Assembly: GCA_002396805.1 (NCBI GenBank)
Contig: DGYW01000027.1
Coordinates: 11,006 to 53,528, forward strand
DNA: 42,523 bases
Origin: Firmicutes bacterium UBA4996
Lineage (GTDB): Bacteria > Bacillota > Limnochordia > Darwinibacteriales > Darwinibacteriaceae
Direction of reading: 5' to 3'
Part shown: piece by piece, positions 24,465 to 32,447 of the stretch
Numbering within the stretch: the first letter of the stretch is position 1
Layout: the number at the start of each line of letters is the position of its first letter
Notes under the pieces: generated by a model
Database searches by the model: none
The model's input: the letters and a program-made list of their open reading frames with translations, nothing else
What the model was told of the DNA's origin: nothing
Program-made: the position numbers and the translations under genes

Positions 24465-25898
24465 ATGAAAAGAAGACTTTCGCTTAGGACTTTGCTTGTT
24501 GTAGTGCTGGTGATGGCGCTGAGTGTGGTGGTGCACGCTCAAGTGGTAATTCGTCATATGGGGAATTGGGATGCTTTTGATCCTAACAGTGACATTGTGG
24601 CTGAGGCAATTGAAAAAGTAACAGGTTACCAGGTGGAATACAGCATGTTGCCTGTGGAAAACATGAACGAAGTGCTCAGTCTGCGGGTATCTAACGTAGG
24701 GGCTTACGACAGTCTAAAATTGAATTCACAGCAATACAACATGTTAACTGCCCAAAAGGCCTTATTGCCCCTAGATGATCTTCTGGAAAAATATGGGCAA
24801 CGCATTCTTGAAGTGATTAAAGAGGAAACTTGGGAAGCGGCCAAGGTAGATGGTAAAATTTACGGTGTGCCAGAAGTTCCTCCAGCTCCAAACGTGAATC
24901 ACGTAATCTTAGCTCGGAAAGATATTCTTGATGAGTTGAATCTTGCAGTTCCTGAGACAGTAGATGAGTTCTATGATGTTCTAAAGACGATTCGAAAAGA
25001 GAAAAACATGCTTCCTTTGGCTATGGCGCAACACAATTTCGCCCTTTCCGTAGTAACAAGTGGATTCGGAATTTATCATGCGTGGATGGAAGTGGATGGT
25101 GCAATAACGCATCAAGTAGAACATCCTAAAATGAAAGAGTATGTAGAATTTATGGCCAAGCTCTATGAAGAAAACTTGATTGATCAAGACTTCCCCGTGA
25201 ATGCAACACAGCATGTGGTGGAAAAATTCACTAGTGGTCGGGCAGCCATGATCCCCTTTGCCTGGTGGCAAGCTCCTGCAGTATTAGCAGCTCTAGAGCA
25301 AAACGTTCCAGGTTCTGAATGGGTAGTAATTCCTCCGCTAAAGGATGAAAGTGGCAATAGAGGCATAGAAGTGGATGGTGGAATCTTGTGGTTTGTTGGT
25401 ATTCCACAGGGGGCAAAGAATGTGGAAGATGTTGTCAAATGGTGGAATGCCAAATTAGAGTTAGACAATCATAAGTATATCGCCCTGGGAGATGAAGGCG
25501 TGCATTACTATGAGGAAAACGGCGCTTATTTCCCGATCCTACCCGTATTTGAGGACGAGCGCAATATGGCCAATTGGTATTTAACTGGCGTTGATCAAGA
25601 ACTCTATCCAACTTATTGGGCATCGCGGGTGCGTAAGAACGCTCATATGTCCAAGGTTTATGATGCCATGCAGGAACTACGGCAGTGGGGTTCAGTAAAT
25701 CCAGTGGCTTGGGCTCCAGCATTACCTACCGTGTCAAAATACACTCAATCCCTCAACTTGCTAACTCAAGACAATTTGGTTAATTTTATCGCTGGTGGAG
25801 ATGATGTGAGAAACTACGGAGACTTCGTAGATGCTTGGCGGGCTTCTGGTGGTCAAGAGAGCACAGTAGAAGTAAACAATTGGTATCAATCCCGCTAA
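24465..25898 (+). CDS. ABC transporter extracellular solute-binding protein
   Basis: 477 residues, ATG 24465 behind AAGGAGGA. A Sec signal peptide spans residues 1-25 (KRR, hydrophobic core, then VVHA before Gln26), giving a signal-peptidase-I site with no lipobox cysteine. The mature part reads as a family 1 sugar-binding protein: KVDGKIYGVPEVP, EKFTSGRAAMIPFAWWQAP. It delivers sugar to the two permeases upstream. Absence of a lipid anchor is unusual for a monoderm Bacillota, where binding proteins are normally lipoproteins. Stem-loops flank the gene on both sides. Confidence 0.92.
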   Translation: MKRRLSLRTLLVVVLVMALSVVVHAQVVIRHMGNWDAFDPNSDIVAEAIEKVTGYQVEYSMLPVENMNEVLSLRVSNVGAYDSLKLNSQQYNMLTAQKALLPLDDLLEKYGQRILEVIKEETWEAAKVDGKIYGVPEVPPAPNVNHVILARKDILDELNLAVPETVDEFYDVLKTIRKEKNMLPLAMAQHNFALSVVTSGFGIYHAWMEVDGAITHQVEHPKMKEYVEFMAKLYEENLIDQDFPVNATQHVVEKFTSGRAAMIPFAWWQAPAVLAALEQNVPGSEWVVIPPLKDESGNRGIEVDGGILWFVGIPQGAKNVEDVVKWWNAKLELDNHKYIALGDEGVHYYEENGAYFPILPVFEDERNMANWYLTGVDQELYPTYWASRVRKNAHMSKVYDAMQELRQWGSVNPVAWAPALPTVSKYTQSLNLLTQDNLVNFIAGGDDVRNYGDFVDAWRASGGQESTVEVNNWYQSR

Positions 25899-25914
25899 AG
25901 GCGGAGAACGCAAG

Positions 25915-25940
25915 GAGATTCTGGGGCGACCCAGAATCTC
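25915..25940 (+). other. Stem-loop downstream of the binding-protein gene
   Basis: A perfect 11-bp stem GAGATTCTGGG/CCCAGAATCTC closes a GCGA (GNRA-type) loop. It is followed by TTAGCTT rather than a solid T-tract. It probably protects the binding-protein mRNA 3' end and attenuates expression of the next gene. Confidence 0.7.
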
Positions 25941-25972
25941 TTAGCTTATCATGGATTTTTGGAGTGAAACTC

Positions 25973-26560
25973 ATGTTTGCGCAGGATGGTGCCTTATATC
26001 GTTTTGGTAGTTGGGTGGTGAACCTTTTTCTTTTGAATACGCTCTGGGTCGTGTCTAGTCTACCTTTGGTTACCATAGGTGCCTCTACAACTGCTACTTT
26101 CCGTGTTGCCCAGCAGTGGGTGCGGGGCAAGGATCCCTCTATCTGGGAGGAGTTTTGGAAAAGCTTTCGGCAAAACTTCGTGCAGGCAACCCTGATTTGG
26201 CTATTCATTAGTGCTATCGGAGCTATCCTTTTGGTGAATAGGCGCGCCCTATTCTACACTGGGTCACCTGGGACGTTGTTGTATACCCTGCAAATCATCG
26301 CCCTATGTGAGCTGGTTCTTAGCGTGGTCTACTCGCTGTCCCTTCTAGCCCGTTATCATATGAAGGTGGGGGATTGTTTTCGTTCGGCTTTTTTGATGAC
26401 CCATCGCCATTTAAGCACTAGTGTCTCCATCCTTGTATTGCTTCTAGTTATGTTGTGGTTGAGTACTCGTTGGCCAAGCTTAGTATTAATCGCAGTCTCT
26501 CTTTTTGTCTGGATTGTTTCTTTTCTGCAGGTTAATCTCTTCGACCGCTATGAAAATTAA
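25973..26560 (+). CDS. DUF624/YesL-like membrane protein
   Basis: 195 residues from ATG 25973 (SD GGAGTGA), near the length of Bacillus YesL. About five hydrophobic helices; the N-terminal segment NLFLLNTLWVVSSLPLVTIGASTTA is the family signature. YesL-type proteins accompany LplABC-like importers in polysaccharide loci, and their exact function is unknown. It follows the binding-protein gene, separated by a stem-loop. Its stop overlaps the convergent cutC stop by 4 bp. Confidence 0.87.
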   Translation: MFAQDGALYRFGSWVVNLFLLNTLWVVSSLPLVTIGASTTATFRVAQQWVRGKDPSIWEEFWKSFRQNFVQATLIWLFISAIGAILLVNRRALFYTGSPGTLLYTLQIIALCELVLSVVYSLSLLARYHMKVGDCFRSAFLMTHRHLSTSVSILVLLLVMLWLSTRWPSLVLIAVSLFVWIVSFLQVNLFDRYEN

Positions 26561-27303
26561 GACGTCTTGTTCGCCGCTTCAACAATAGCCCTAATAGCTT
26601 CTATATCTACAAAATTGTGGTATGTTTGGGTATCTTGGGCACCCATTTTGACCTCAGAATCTCTGGGTAGCATTTTCGATGGTACTTTGGTGCTACTACC
26701 GGTGTGGACTTCTTTAATCTCTAGCTCCAGTAATTCCTGGACATTATGCGGCCGTACGCCACCGCCAGGCATAATAGTTAGTCGACCGTGGGCTTGTTTA
26801 ACTAATTTCCTCAGTAGGGGAAGCCCCTCCACTGCAGTTTTGGCTTGTCCTGAAGTAAGCAGGCGATCTACACCTAGATCAATGAGGATTTTCAGGAAGT
26901 CGTGGGGATCTCGAGCTACATCAAATGCGCGATGGCAAGTTACCTCAAGACCGAGGCTTTTTGACAGTTGCACTAGACTAGACATGGCTAGAGTGTCAAT
27001 AAACCCGTTCTGATCTAAGACACCGAAGACGACCCCTTTAGCTCCTAATTCGGCAGCAATCCTGATATCATCTTGCATTACATCAAGTTCTTCCCTGGTG
27101 TATAGAAAGTCTCCTCCTCGCGGGCGGATCATGACCATCACATCGAGATCTTTTAATGCTACACTCTGTTTGATCAGACCGTAGTTAGGTGTGGTGCCAC
27201 CGGCACCAGGATCTGCGCAGAGCTCAACACGTTTAGCTCCACCTTGCCTCGCCCGGTATACATCTTCGATAGAATAACAGACAACCTCAACTAAGATACT
27301 CAT
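26557..27303 (-). CDS. cutC: CutC family protein
   Basis: 248 residues, TIM barrel of the CutC family, historically called a copper homeostasis protein; its biochemical role is uncertain. Diagnostic segments are RVELCADPGAGGTTPNYG (residues 25-42) and MVMIRPRGGDF near 56-66, plus the C-terminal GGGVRPHNV. Start ATG 27303, with AAAGGAG upstream. It is convergent with the YesL-like gene and close to the sugar importer. In this context a sugar-related role is as plausible as metal handling. Confidence 0.92.
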   Translation of the reverse strand: MSILVEVVCYSIEDVYRARQGGAKRVELCADPGAGGTTPNYGLIKQSVALKDLDVMVMIRPRGGDFLYTREELDVMQDDIRIAAELGAKGVVFGVLDQNGFIDTLAMSSLVQLSKSLGLEVTCHRAFDVARDPHDFLKILIDLGVDRLLTSGQAKTAVEGLPLLRKLVKQAHGRLTIMPGGGVRPHNVQELLELEIKEVHTGSSTKVPSKMLPRDSEVKMGAQDTQTYHNFVDIEAIRAIVEAANKTS

Positions 27304-27324
27304 CTATTTCTCCTTTCAGATAAG

Positions 27325-27359
27325 AACAGCCTTACCAAGGGTGGATTGGTAAGGCTGTT
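27325..27359 (-). terminator. Terminator-like hairpin before cutC
   Basis: AACAGCCTTACCAA (27325-27338) pairs perfectly with TTGGTAAGGCTGTT (27346-27359) over a 7-base loop. The T-tail is poor on both strands. It lies after the small gene at 27375 on the minus strand and just upstream of cutC. Confidence 0.65.
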
Positions 27360-27374
27360 TATTGAAGCAGTTGT

Positions 27375-27581
27375 TTATTTTTCTCCCAACAAGGATTGGA
27401 CCTTATCCACAACTTCTTGCGACGTTAGTTTGGCGATCTGAACCCAAAAATTAGGCGTGGTAGAACTAATAAACTCACTGACGATTTTTGTGCCATTGTT
27501 GTTCCAAATGGTTAGCTTGGGGCGTTCCCCTTGATCCCTAAGTCGGACAAAAAAGTCTCCTACTTTAAACATGGTGCTCAA
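27375..27581 (-). CDS. Small hypothetical protein
   Basis: 68 residues if started at TTG 27581, eight bases after AGGGGAGG; ATG 27572 is the alternative, and longer in-frame extensions lack an SD. The protein begins MFKVGDFFVRLRDQG after the short leader, has predicted beta-strands (KLTIWNNNGTKIVSEF) and ends in a helix (SQEVVDKVQSLLGEK). No family recognised. It precedes cutC but is separated from it by a strong hairpin. Confidence 0.6.
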   Translation of the reverse strand: MSTMFKVGDFFVRLRDQGERPKLTIWNNNGTKIVSEFISSTTPNFWVQIAKLTSQEVVDKVQSLLGEK

Positions 27582-27719
27582 TACGATTACCTCCCCTCGA
27601 TAATTTCTAAATACCCGTTTAATGCCACAAATTCCTGCCGACACTAAATTTTTTCTTAGAAAAATCTGTGGATTTGTCGAAGAGTTGCAAGCTCATTCTC
27701 AAGAAAAACGAATTTGCCT

Positions 27720-27747
27720 TTCCATGATCGAATAAATCTGGTATAAC
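27720..27747 (+). promoter_or_regulatory. Promoter of the GDT1-like transporter
   Basis: TTTCCA (27720-27725), 16-bp spacer, TATAAC (27742-27747) with TGG immediately before it (extended -10). The leader is short, leaving no room for a metal riboswitch. Confidence 0.6.
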
Positions 27748-27775
27748 ATAGACATAGGTGGAGGGGATCACAATA

Positions 27776-28771
27776 ATGATTCAAGAAATTGTCAAAGCCA
27801 GTATGTTGATTTTTTTAGCAGAGCTAGGAGATAAAACCCAGATTTTAGCTATGGCCTTTGCTCTACAATTCCCTGTACGTCAGGTACTTGTAGGGGTTGC
27901 CTTAGGCTCTTTTTTGAATCATGGACTTGCGGTTGTCGTGGGTGCCTATCTAGCCCACGTGGTTCCCCTGGAGACGATTCGTTTTGGTTCAGCCCTTCTG
28001 TTCTTGGGCTTTGGCTTTTGGAGCTTAATGAGCGAGGATAGTGAGGGAAACGGAAGGACCAAAGCTTCCGGTAATCCCATCCTGGTAGTGGCGTTGGCCT
28101 TTTTCCTTGGTGAATTAGGGGACAAAACCCAACTAACTGCCATTGCTCTTGCTTCGAACGCTCAATTCCCCTGGGCAATCCTGAGTGGCACCGTTCTTGG
28201 TATGGTTCTAACAAGTCTCGCAGGCATAGTGGTGGGTCGCAAACTAGGTGAGCGGATTCCCGAATTCACATTAAAACTAATCTCAGGTGGTGTATTTATA
28301 GGTTTCGGTGTCTTGTACTTAGCCCAGACCGTCCCCACCAGATTTTTAACAACCCAGAATGTAGTCTTGTTTGTGACCATACTCAGTGCTTTAATACTCA
28401 GTATTATTATTCCGCCTCTTCGAAGAAGAGCTGCAGGGTCACAACACAGGGGTCAATTAAAGCAAGTTGCTAGTACGCTACACACCCTTGATCGACTCTT
28501 GCAGGATATCTGCTTGGGCGACGAAAGGTGTCGGGGTCAAAACTGTCCAGTTGGTTATTGCCAAAGCCTAATCCGTCAGGAATTAGCAGGAGCATACAAT
28601 TCTGCTACTAAAGGGTCCAAGGTTATACAACCTTATGTGAAAAGAGATCAGAAATTTGATCGAACGAAAGTTGAACGGGCCTTAGAACTCTTAGAACAGG
28701 GTCATCTAGATCCTGTAGTTTATCAAGAATTAAAGACAAATCTCGAAAAACTCCTTAGTCCTCACCGATGA
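27776..28771 (+). CDS. GDT1/TMEM165 (UPF0016) family divalent-cation transporter with cysteine-rich tail
   Basis: 331 residues from ATG 27776, nine bases after GGAGGGG. Two three-helix repeats each hold the family motif E-x-G-D-K-T: AELGDKTQ (about residues 15-22) and GELGDKTQ (about 111-118). Relatives export Mn2+ or transport Ca2+. A typical bacterial member ends near residue 200. This one has an extra helix (about 200-215) and then a soluble tail of over 100 residues with C-x5-C-x4-C-x4-C (CLGDERC...CPVGYC). The tail could sense or bind metal. The 3' end overlaps the convergent murB by 17 bp. Confidence 0.87.
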   Translation: MIQEIVKASMLIFLAELGDKTQILAMAFALQFPVRQVLVGVALGSFLNHGLAVVVGAYLAHVVPLETIRFGSALLFLGFGFWSLMSEDSEGNGRTKASGNPILVVALAFFLGELGDKTQLTAIALASNAQFPWAILSGTVLGMVLTSLAGIVVGRKLGERIPEFTLKLISGGVFIGFGVLYLAQTVPTRFLTTQNVVLFVTILSALILSIIIPPLRRRAAGSQHRGQLKQVASTLHTLDRLLQDICLGDERCRGQNCPVGYCQSLIRQELAGAYNSATKGSKVIQPYVKRDQKFDRTKVERALELLEQGHLDPVVYQELKTNLEKLLSPHR

Positions 28772-29621
28772 TGCGGATCTCAGGTTCTAAACTAACTCCA
28801 TGTTTTTGGAAAATAGCCTGTTGAATATGGGCGATTAGATCAAGGAAGTCTTGTGCGGTAGCCTCTCCAGTTTTGATCAAGAAACCCGCGTGTTTAGTGG
28901 ACACTTCTGCACCTCCAATTCGAAAACCTTTAAGGCCTGCTTGTTCAATAAGAGGTCCTACATAGTGTCCCTCTGGACGTTTAAAGGTACTACCTGCACT
29001 GGGATATTCAAGAGGTTGTTTGCTTCGTCTTTGTGCTTGTAAATTTCCCATCGTCTCTACAATTATCTGGGGGTCTCCTGGTTTTAGTTCTAGAGTAACC
29101 GAAGTAACAATGGTGGGTGAGGCCTCTGCTTGGAGCCTACTGGAGCGATAAGAGAAAGAGAACTCTTCACGATTCCAGGTACCTTCACACCCGTTTTGGA
29201 CGAACCGAACTTCTGTTATAAGAGGACCGATCTCTCCCCCGTAGGCACCGGCATTCATAAAAGTAGCACCACCCAAACCACCTGGAATTCCCACGGCGAA
29301 CTCCAGACCGCTTAGACTGTGGTGCAAAGCCAGTTTGCTTAGAGAGCCAAAGAGACAACCTGTTGTTGCTGTCAATTGATTCCCCTTTACTGTAGCGTTG
29401 GCGAAGGGCTCCGCTAGCTGGATGACTACTCCGCGAATACCTCCATCCCGAATCAAAAGATTAGTCCCATATCCAATCACTGTGAGAGGATAATTTTCCT
29501 CTAGAGCGAAACGTTGGGCCTGGACAATCTCCTGGACATTGCGGGCACGAATAAAAAAATCAGCTGGCCCACCGACACCCAAAGAGGTGACCAGGGCCAA
29601 GGGGTAGTCTTTGACAAACAT
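28755..29621 (-). CDS. murB: UDP-N-acetylenolpyruvoylglucosamine reductase
   Basis: FAD/NADPH enzyme making UDP-MurNAc for peptidoglycan. 288 residues, start ATG 29621 behind AAGGAGG. FAD-domain motifs GYGTNLLIRDGG and GIPGGLGGATFMNAGAYGG are present. The catalytic serine lies in SAGSTFKRP, the substrate arginine in FSYRSSRL, and a C-terminal glutamate in LEPEIRI. The short form fits type II MurB. It follows the M23 lipoprotein gene on the same strand, a cell-wall pairing. Confidence 0.96.
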   Translation of the reverse strand: MFVKDYPLALVTSLGVGGPADFFIRARNVQEIVQAQRFALEENYPLTVIGYGTNLLIRDGGIRGVVIQLAEPFANATVKGNQLTATTGCLFGSLSKLALHHSLSGLEFAVGIPGGLGGATFMNAGAYGGEIGPLITEVRFVQNGCEGTWNREEFSFSYRSSRLQAEASPTIVTSVTLELKPGDPQIIVETMGNLQAQRRSKQPLEYPSAGSTFKRPEGHYVGPLIEQAGLKGFRIGGAEVSTKHAGFLIKTGEATAQDFLDLIAHIQQAIFQKHGVSLEPEIRIIGED

Positions 29622-29673
29622 GCGAATGCCTCCTTATTTGCATTTCACTTTAAGTATATGATAGCACAAAAGA

Positions 29674-30273
29674 TTATTCAGGTCTGTTTTGTTTAATAAA
29701 TGAGCTTGGGTTAAGCCAGTAGTCCTTTACTTGGGTACTGTTCCAGGCTTGTCCGTTTGTTCGAGGCCAAGCATTAGCAGGCAGATCAGCTTTTCGCAAC
29801 TCAAAGTGCAAATGAGCAGCGAAGCGGTTTTCTGGTCCTCTGCCAACGGTACCAATTATTTGGCGGCGACTTACAATTTCTCCTACGGAGACGTTTCGTT
29901 GATCTAGATGAGCGTATTGGGACCAGACGAAATCGTAGGGAGAGAGTGCGTGCTTGATCAAGACCACATTACCCAAGGCGGTGTTCCAACCAGAAAAGAC
30001 CACTTCTCCATTGGCTACCGCATAGACTAATTCGCCTTGATCTCCGTTGCCGGCGCCGGGGATATTCCAGTCTTCGCCTGGATGAAGGGAGTTACTGACG
30101 TTACTCCAATCTAAAAAGGCATAGCCAGTAATCGCCCACCCCTGTCCGTTGGGATCCCCTACAGGGAAATCGAATCCGTCCACAAGCCATAGTGGGCTCG
30201 GTGTAAAGGTACAACCGCCCAAGGTAATCAGAAGCACCACGAACATCGAGATAATCCAAGATTTTCTAGTCAC
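29674..30273 (-). CDS. M23 (LytM) family peptidase, lipoprotein
   Basis: 199 residues, GTG 30273 behind AAGGGGGAAG. A lipoprotein signal peptide with lipobox LGGC (Cys21) anchors it outside the cytoplasmic membrane. The zinc site is intact: His64 and Asp68 in HPGEDWN, and His154/His156 in HLHFEL, with YAHL (His122) also present. It should cleave peptide cross-bridges in the cell wall. It is divergent from the secreted-protein gene at 30360 and upstream of murB. Confidence 0.9.
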   Translation of the reverse strand: MTRKSWIISMFVVLLITLGGCTFTPSPLWLVDGFDFPVGDPNGQGWAITGYAFLDWSNVSNSLHPGEDWNIPGAGNGDQGELVYAVANGEVVFSGWNTALGNVVLIKHALSPYDFVWSQYAHLDQRNVSVGEIVSRRQIIGTVGRGPENRFAAHLHFELRKADLPANAWPRTNGQAWNSTQVKDYWLNPSSFIKQNRPE

Positions 30274-30359
30274 AAAAAACTTCCCCCTTTATGGTATGCT
30301 TATTGTACAGGAAAAGGGGGAAACCGGCACGAATGGTATTTGCTGGAGGAGGGGCTATT

Positions 30360-31202
30360 ATGAAATGTTCGAAAAGAAGAAGCCGATTTGTGGCGTTAGT
30401 TACTTATATATTAGTGTATTTTACCTTTGTTTGTGGTGTGTTAAAGGTGCAGGCCATAACACCTGGTACACCCCTAGCGTTAGGCGCGGGGCAGGAGGTG
30501 CGCCTCGATTTGCCCTTGGATCCACAAAAAACATATGAGATCAAAATTAACCTGCGCAGCGATGCGCCGAATGCGGAGATTACCCTGACCCTTGTTGCTA
30601 TTCGTCAAAACAATGAGGTGGTGCAACGTCAGATAATCAGCGAAAATTTAGGTAAGGAAGGAGCCTGGCATGAGATTGTTTTCGGTGAAGTGAAAACGCC
30701 TCAAAACTCAACTCGTTGGGAGTTGATTCTCAGTGCCAATGCCGAAGGTCGCTATTGGTGGCAAGGATTAACCGTGAATAGGATTTATGATTCGGAGCTG
30801 AGTATTCAAGAATATTGGAGCGAAAAGCTGGCTACTCAAGGTCCTTTTTACACCGGGTTGGTTGTGGATGCTCGCGGGCTCAAGGTACAACGGGGGATGA
30901 GCCCCCGAATTTACAGTTCCGGTGGACAACTGCTCTATGGTGGCGTCTTAGCATCTCGGGACTTAGTGCAAGAACGTGGAGTAGTCACGTATGGAAGAGA
31001 GCTTACGGAAGAACTTTTGGAACGCCTCCAGCTGGATCCAGATTATCCCTATGTGGCACCCTTAATCGTGAAGGCAATTGGAGTGGCCGATCCGGCTCAG
31101 ACTTCCGTATACATTAGTGAGGGTGATACTAAGCGGATTTTAGAAGCCATGGCCCAGTATGATTTCTTTGCGCGTTATGCAGTTATTTTTCTTGTGGATT
31201 AG
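30360..31202 (+). CDS. Secreted protein with LPP20/FlgT-like C-terminal module
   Basis: 280 residues from ATG 30360 (SD GGAGGAGG). An N-terminal signal sequence ends near KVQA. A beta-rich middle domain (about 35-150; KTYEIKINLRSDAPNAEITLTL) follows, resembling a carbohydrate-binding or jelly-roll domain. The C-terminal part has TGLVVDARGLKVQRGMSPRI, APLIVKAIGV, and TSVYISEGDTKRIL, a pattern I associate with LPP20/FlgT-like extracytoplasmic proteins. No catalytic site is seen. It starts divergently from the M23 lipoprotein, and a role at the cell envelope is inferred. Confidence 0.6.
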   Translation: MKCSKRRSRFVALVTYILVYFTFVCGVLKVQAITPGTPLALGAGQEVRLDLPLDPQKTYEIKINLRSDAPNAEITLTLVAIRQNNEVVQRQIISENLGKEGAWHEIVFGEVKTPQNSTRWELILSANAEGRYWWQGLTVNRIYDSELSIQEYWSEKLATQGPFYTGLVVDARGLKVQRGMSPRIYSSGGQLLYGGVLASRDLVQERGVVTYGRELTEELLERLQLDPDYPYVAPLIVKAIGVADPAQTSVYISEGDTKRILEAMAQYDFFARYAVIFLVD

Positions 31203-31283
31203 TAGCCGTGATGAGCAGGAGAAAACGTTACTTAGCTAGAACTGTGAGGAGAATTTGGAACCAGGAGGATGAGGTAGAAGACT

Positions 31284-32414
31284 ATGCAGGATAAATTGGG
31301 GAGATTAGCCCAAAAACTGGAGAATATGGATCCGGCCCACTTATCCGTGGCAGTGGGGTTTGACGGGTTTGTCGATGAAATTGTTGAGGTTGTGGATAAG
31401 AGAGATTCTTTTGACTCCTATGTACGCATGACCCATATGGCTCAATTTGGGGAACGGATTATTCAGGCTGCGGGCTTGAGTACTAATATTGAATTTGTAC
31501 CTAAGACAGTGAAGCTAGGTGGTAATGGGCCAATCATGGCCAACGCCCTAGTTCAAGCGGGCACAAGCGTGTCCTATGTGGGTTCACTTGGGAAGCCTAA
31601 TATTCACCCTGTGTTCTTAGAACTCACCGAACGTTGTACACAGGTGTTTTCGGTGACACAACCCGGTCACACCGATGCGGTAGAGTTCAACGACGGTAAG
31701 ATCATGCTCGGCAAAATGGAATCACTTAACGATGTGAATTGGGCCACACTAGTAGCCGAAGTCGGGGAAGAGCAATTGAAAAAAGTCTTCAGTGGTGTGG
31801 ATCTGGTGGCTACCGTGAACTGGACCATGACACCATACATGAATGAGGTTTGGACAGGCTTATTAACTCTCATGCAACCCTCTGATAAAGAGGATAAGCC
31901 CTTTTTCTTTGTGGATCTAGCGGATCCAGGGAAGCGTAGCGCAGCTGATATCCGGGAAGGTCTTGAGGCGATTAGAAAGTTTAGTAGCTTCTATCGGGTA
32001 ATTTTGGGTCTAAATCGGAAAGAAGCGACCGAAATAGCTAATGTCTGTGGGTTAACTCTAAGTAAGTCTGCTGAGCAAGTGGAATTGGAAGAAATCGTGA
32101 CAGCACTGGGTGAAACCTTAGGTCTTTGGTGTGTGATGGTCCATCCTACCTATGAAGCAGGGGCTTATGTAGACGGAGCTTACTCTTTCACGGCTGGACC
32201 TTTTACCTCCCAACCTCGCCTAACGACTGGTGCGGGAGATAACTTTAACGCTGGATTTTGTTTGGGATTAATGCTAGAGTTAACAATAGAAGAAGCACTT
32301 ATGCTCGGAAAAGCCACTTCTGGTTTCTACGTTCGAAATATGCATAGTCCCTCATGGGATGAGCTAGTCGGATTTGTAAAAGTCTGGTCTGAGCATGTAG
32401 GTGAAGATTTTTAA
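31284..32414 (+). CDS. PfkB family carbohydrate kinase
   Basis: Cytosolic sugar or nucleoside kinase of 376 residues. The PfkB catalytic motif TTGAGDNFNAGF (Asp319 as base) is intact, and the N-terminal substrate region GFDGFVDEIVEV and the glycine pair KLGGNGP are present. It is somewhat longer than the usual 300-330 residues. ATG 31284 lies after AGGAGGATGAGG. The substrate cannot be told from sequence. It sits between a secreted protein and an FMN-binding protein. Confidence 0.88.
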   Translation: MQDKLGRLAQKLENMDPAHLSVAVGFDGFVDEIVEVVDKRDSFDSYVRMTHMAQFGERIIQAAGLSTNIEFVPKTVKLGGNGPIMANALVQAGTSVSYVGSLGKPNIHPVFLELTERCTQVFSVTQPGHTDAVEFNDGKIMLGKMESLNDVNWATLVAEVGEEQLKKVFSGVDLVATVNWTMTPYMNEVWTGLLTLMQPSDKEDKPFFFVDLADPGKRSAADIREGLEAIRKFSSFYRVILGLNRKEATEIANVCGLTLSKSAEQVELEEIVTALGETLGLWCVMVHPTYEAGAYVDGAYSFTAGPFTSQPRLTTGAGDNFNAGFCLGLMLELTIEEALMLGKATSGFYVRNMHSPSWDELVGFVKVWSEHVGEDF

Positions 32415-32447
32415 ACAGAACAGATCAATGTGGAGAGGGGTTTTCTA

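Noticed and set aside
26567..27013. 148-codon plus-strand open frame antisense to cutC
   Set aside because: CutC motifs are unambiguous on the other strand; this frame has no SD and a low-complexity Ser/Arg composition.
27645..27775. Metal riboswitch before the GDT1-like gene
   Set aside because: The best promoter lies within 30 bases of the start codon, leaving no room for an aptamer.
30149..30538. 129-codon plus-strand open frame spanning the M23/secreted-protein divergent region
   Set aside because: It overlaps both genes in a different frame, lacks an SD, and its product shows no domain; both real genes have signal peptides and SDs.
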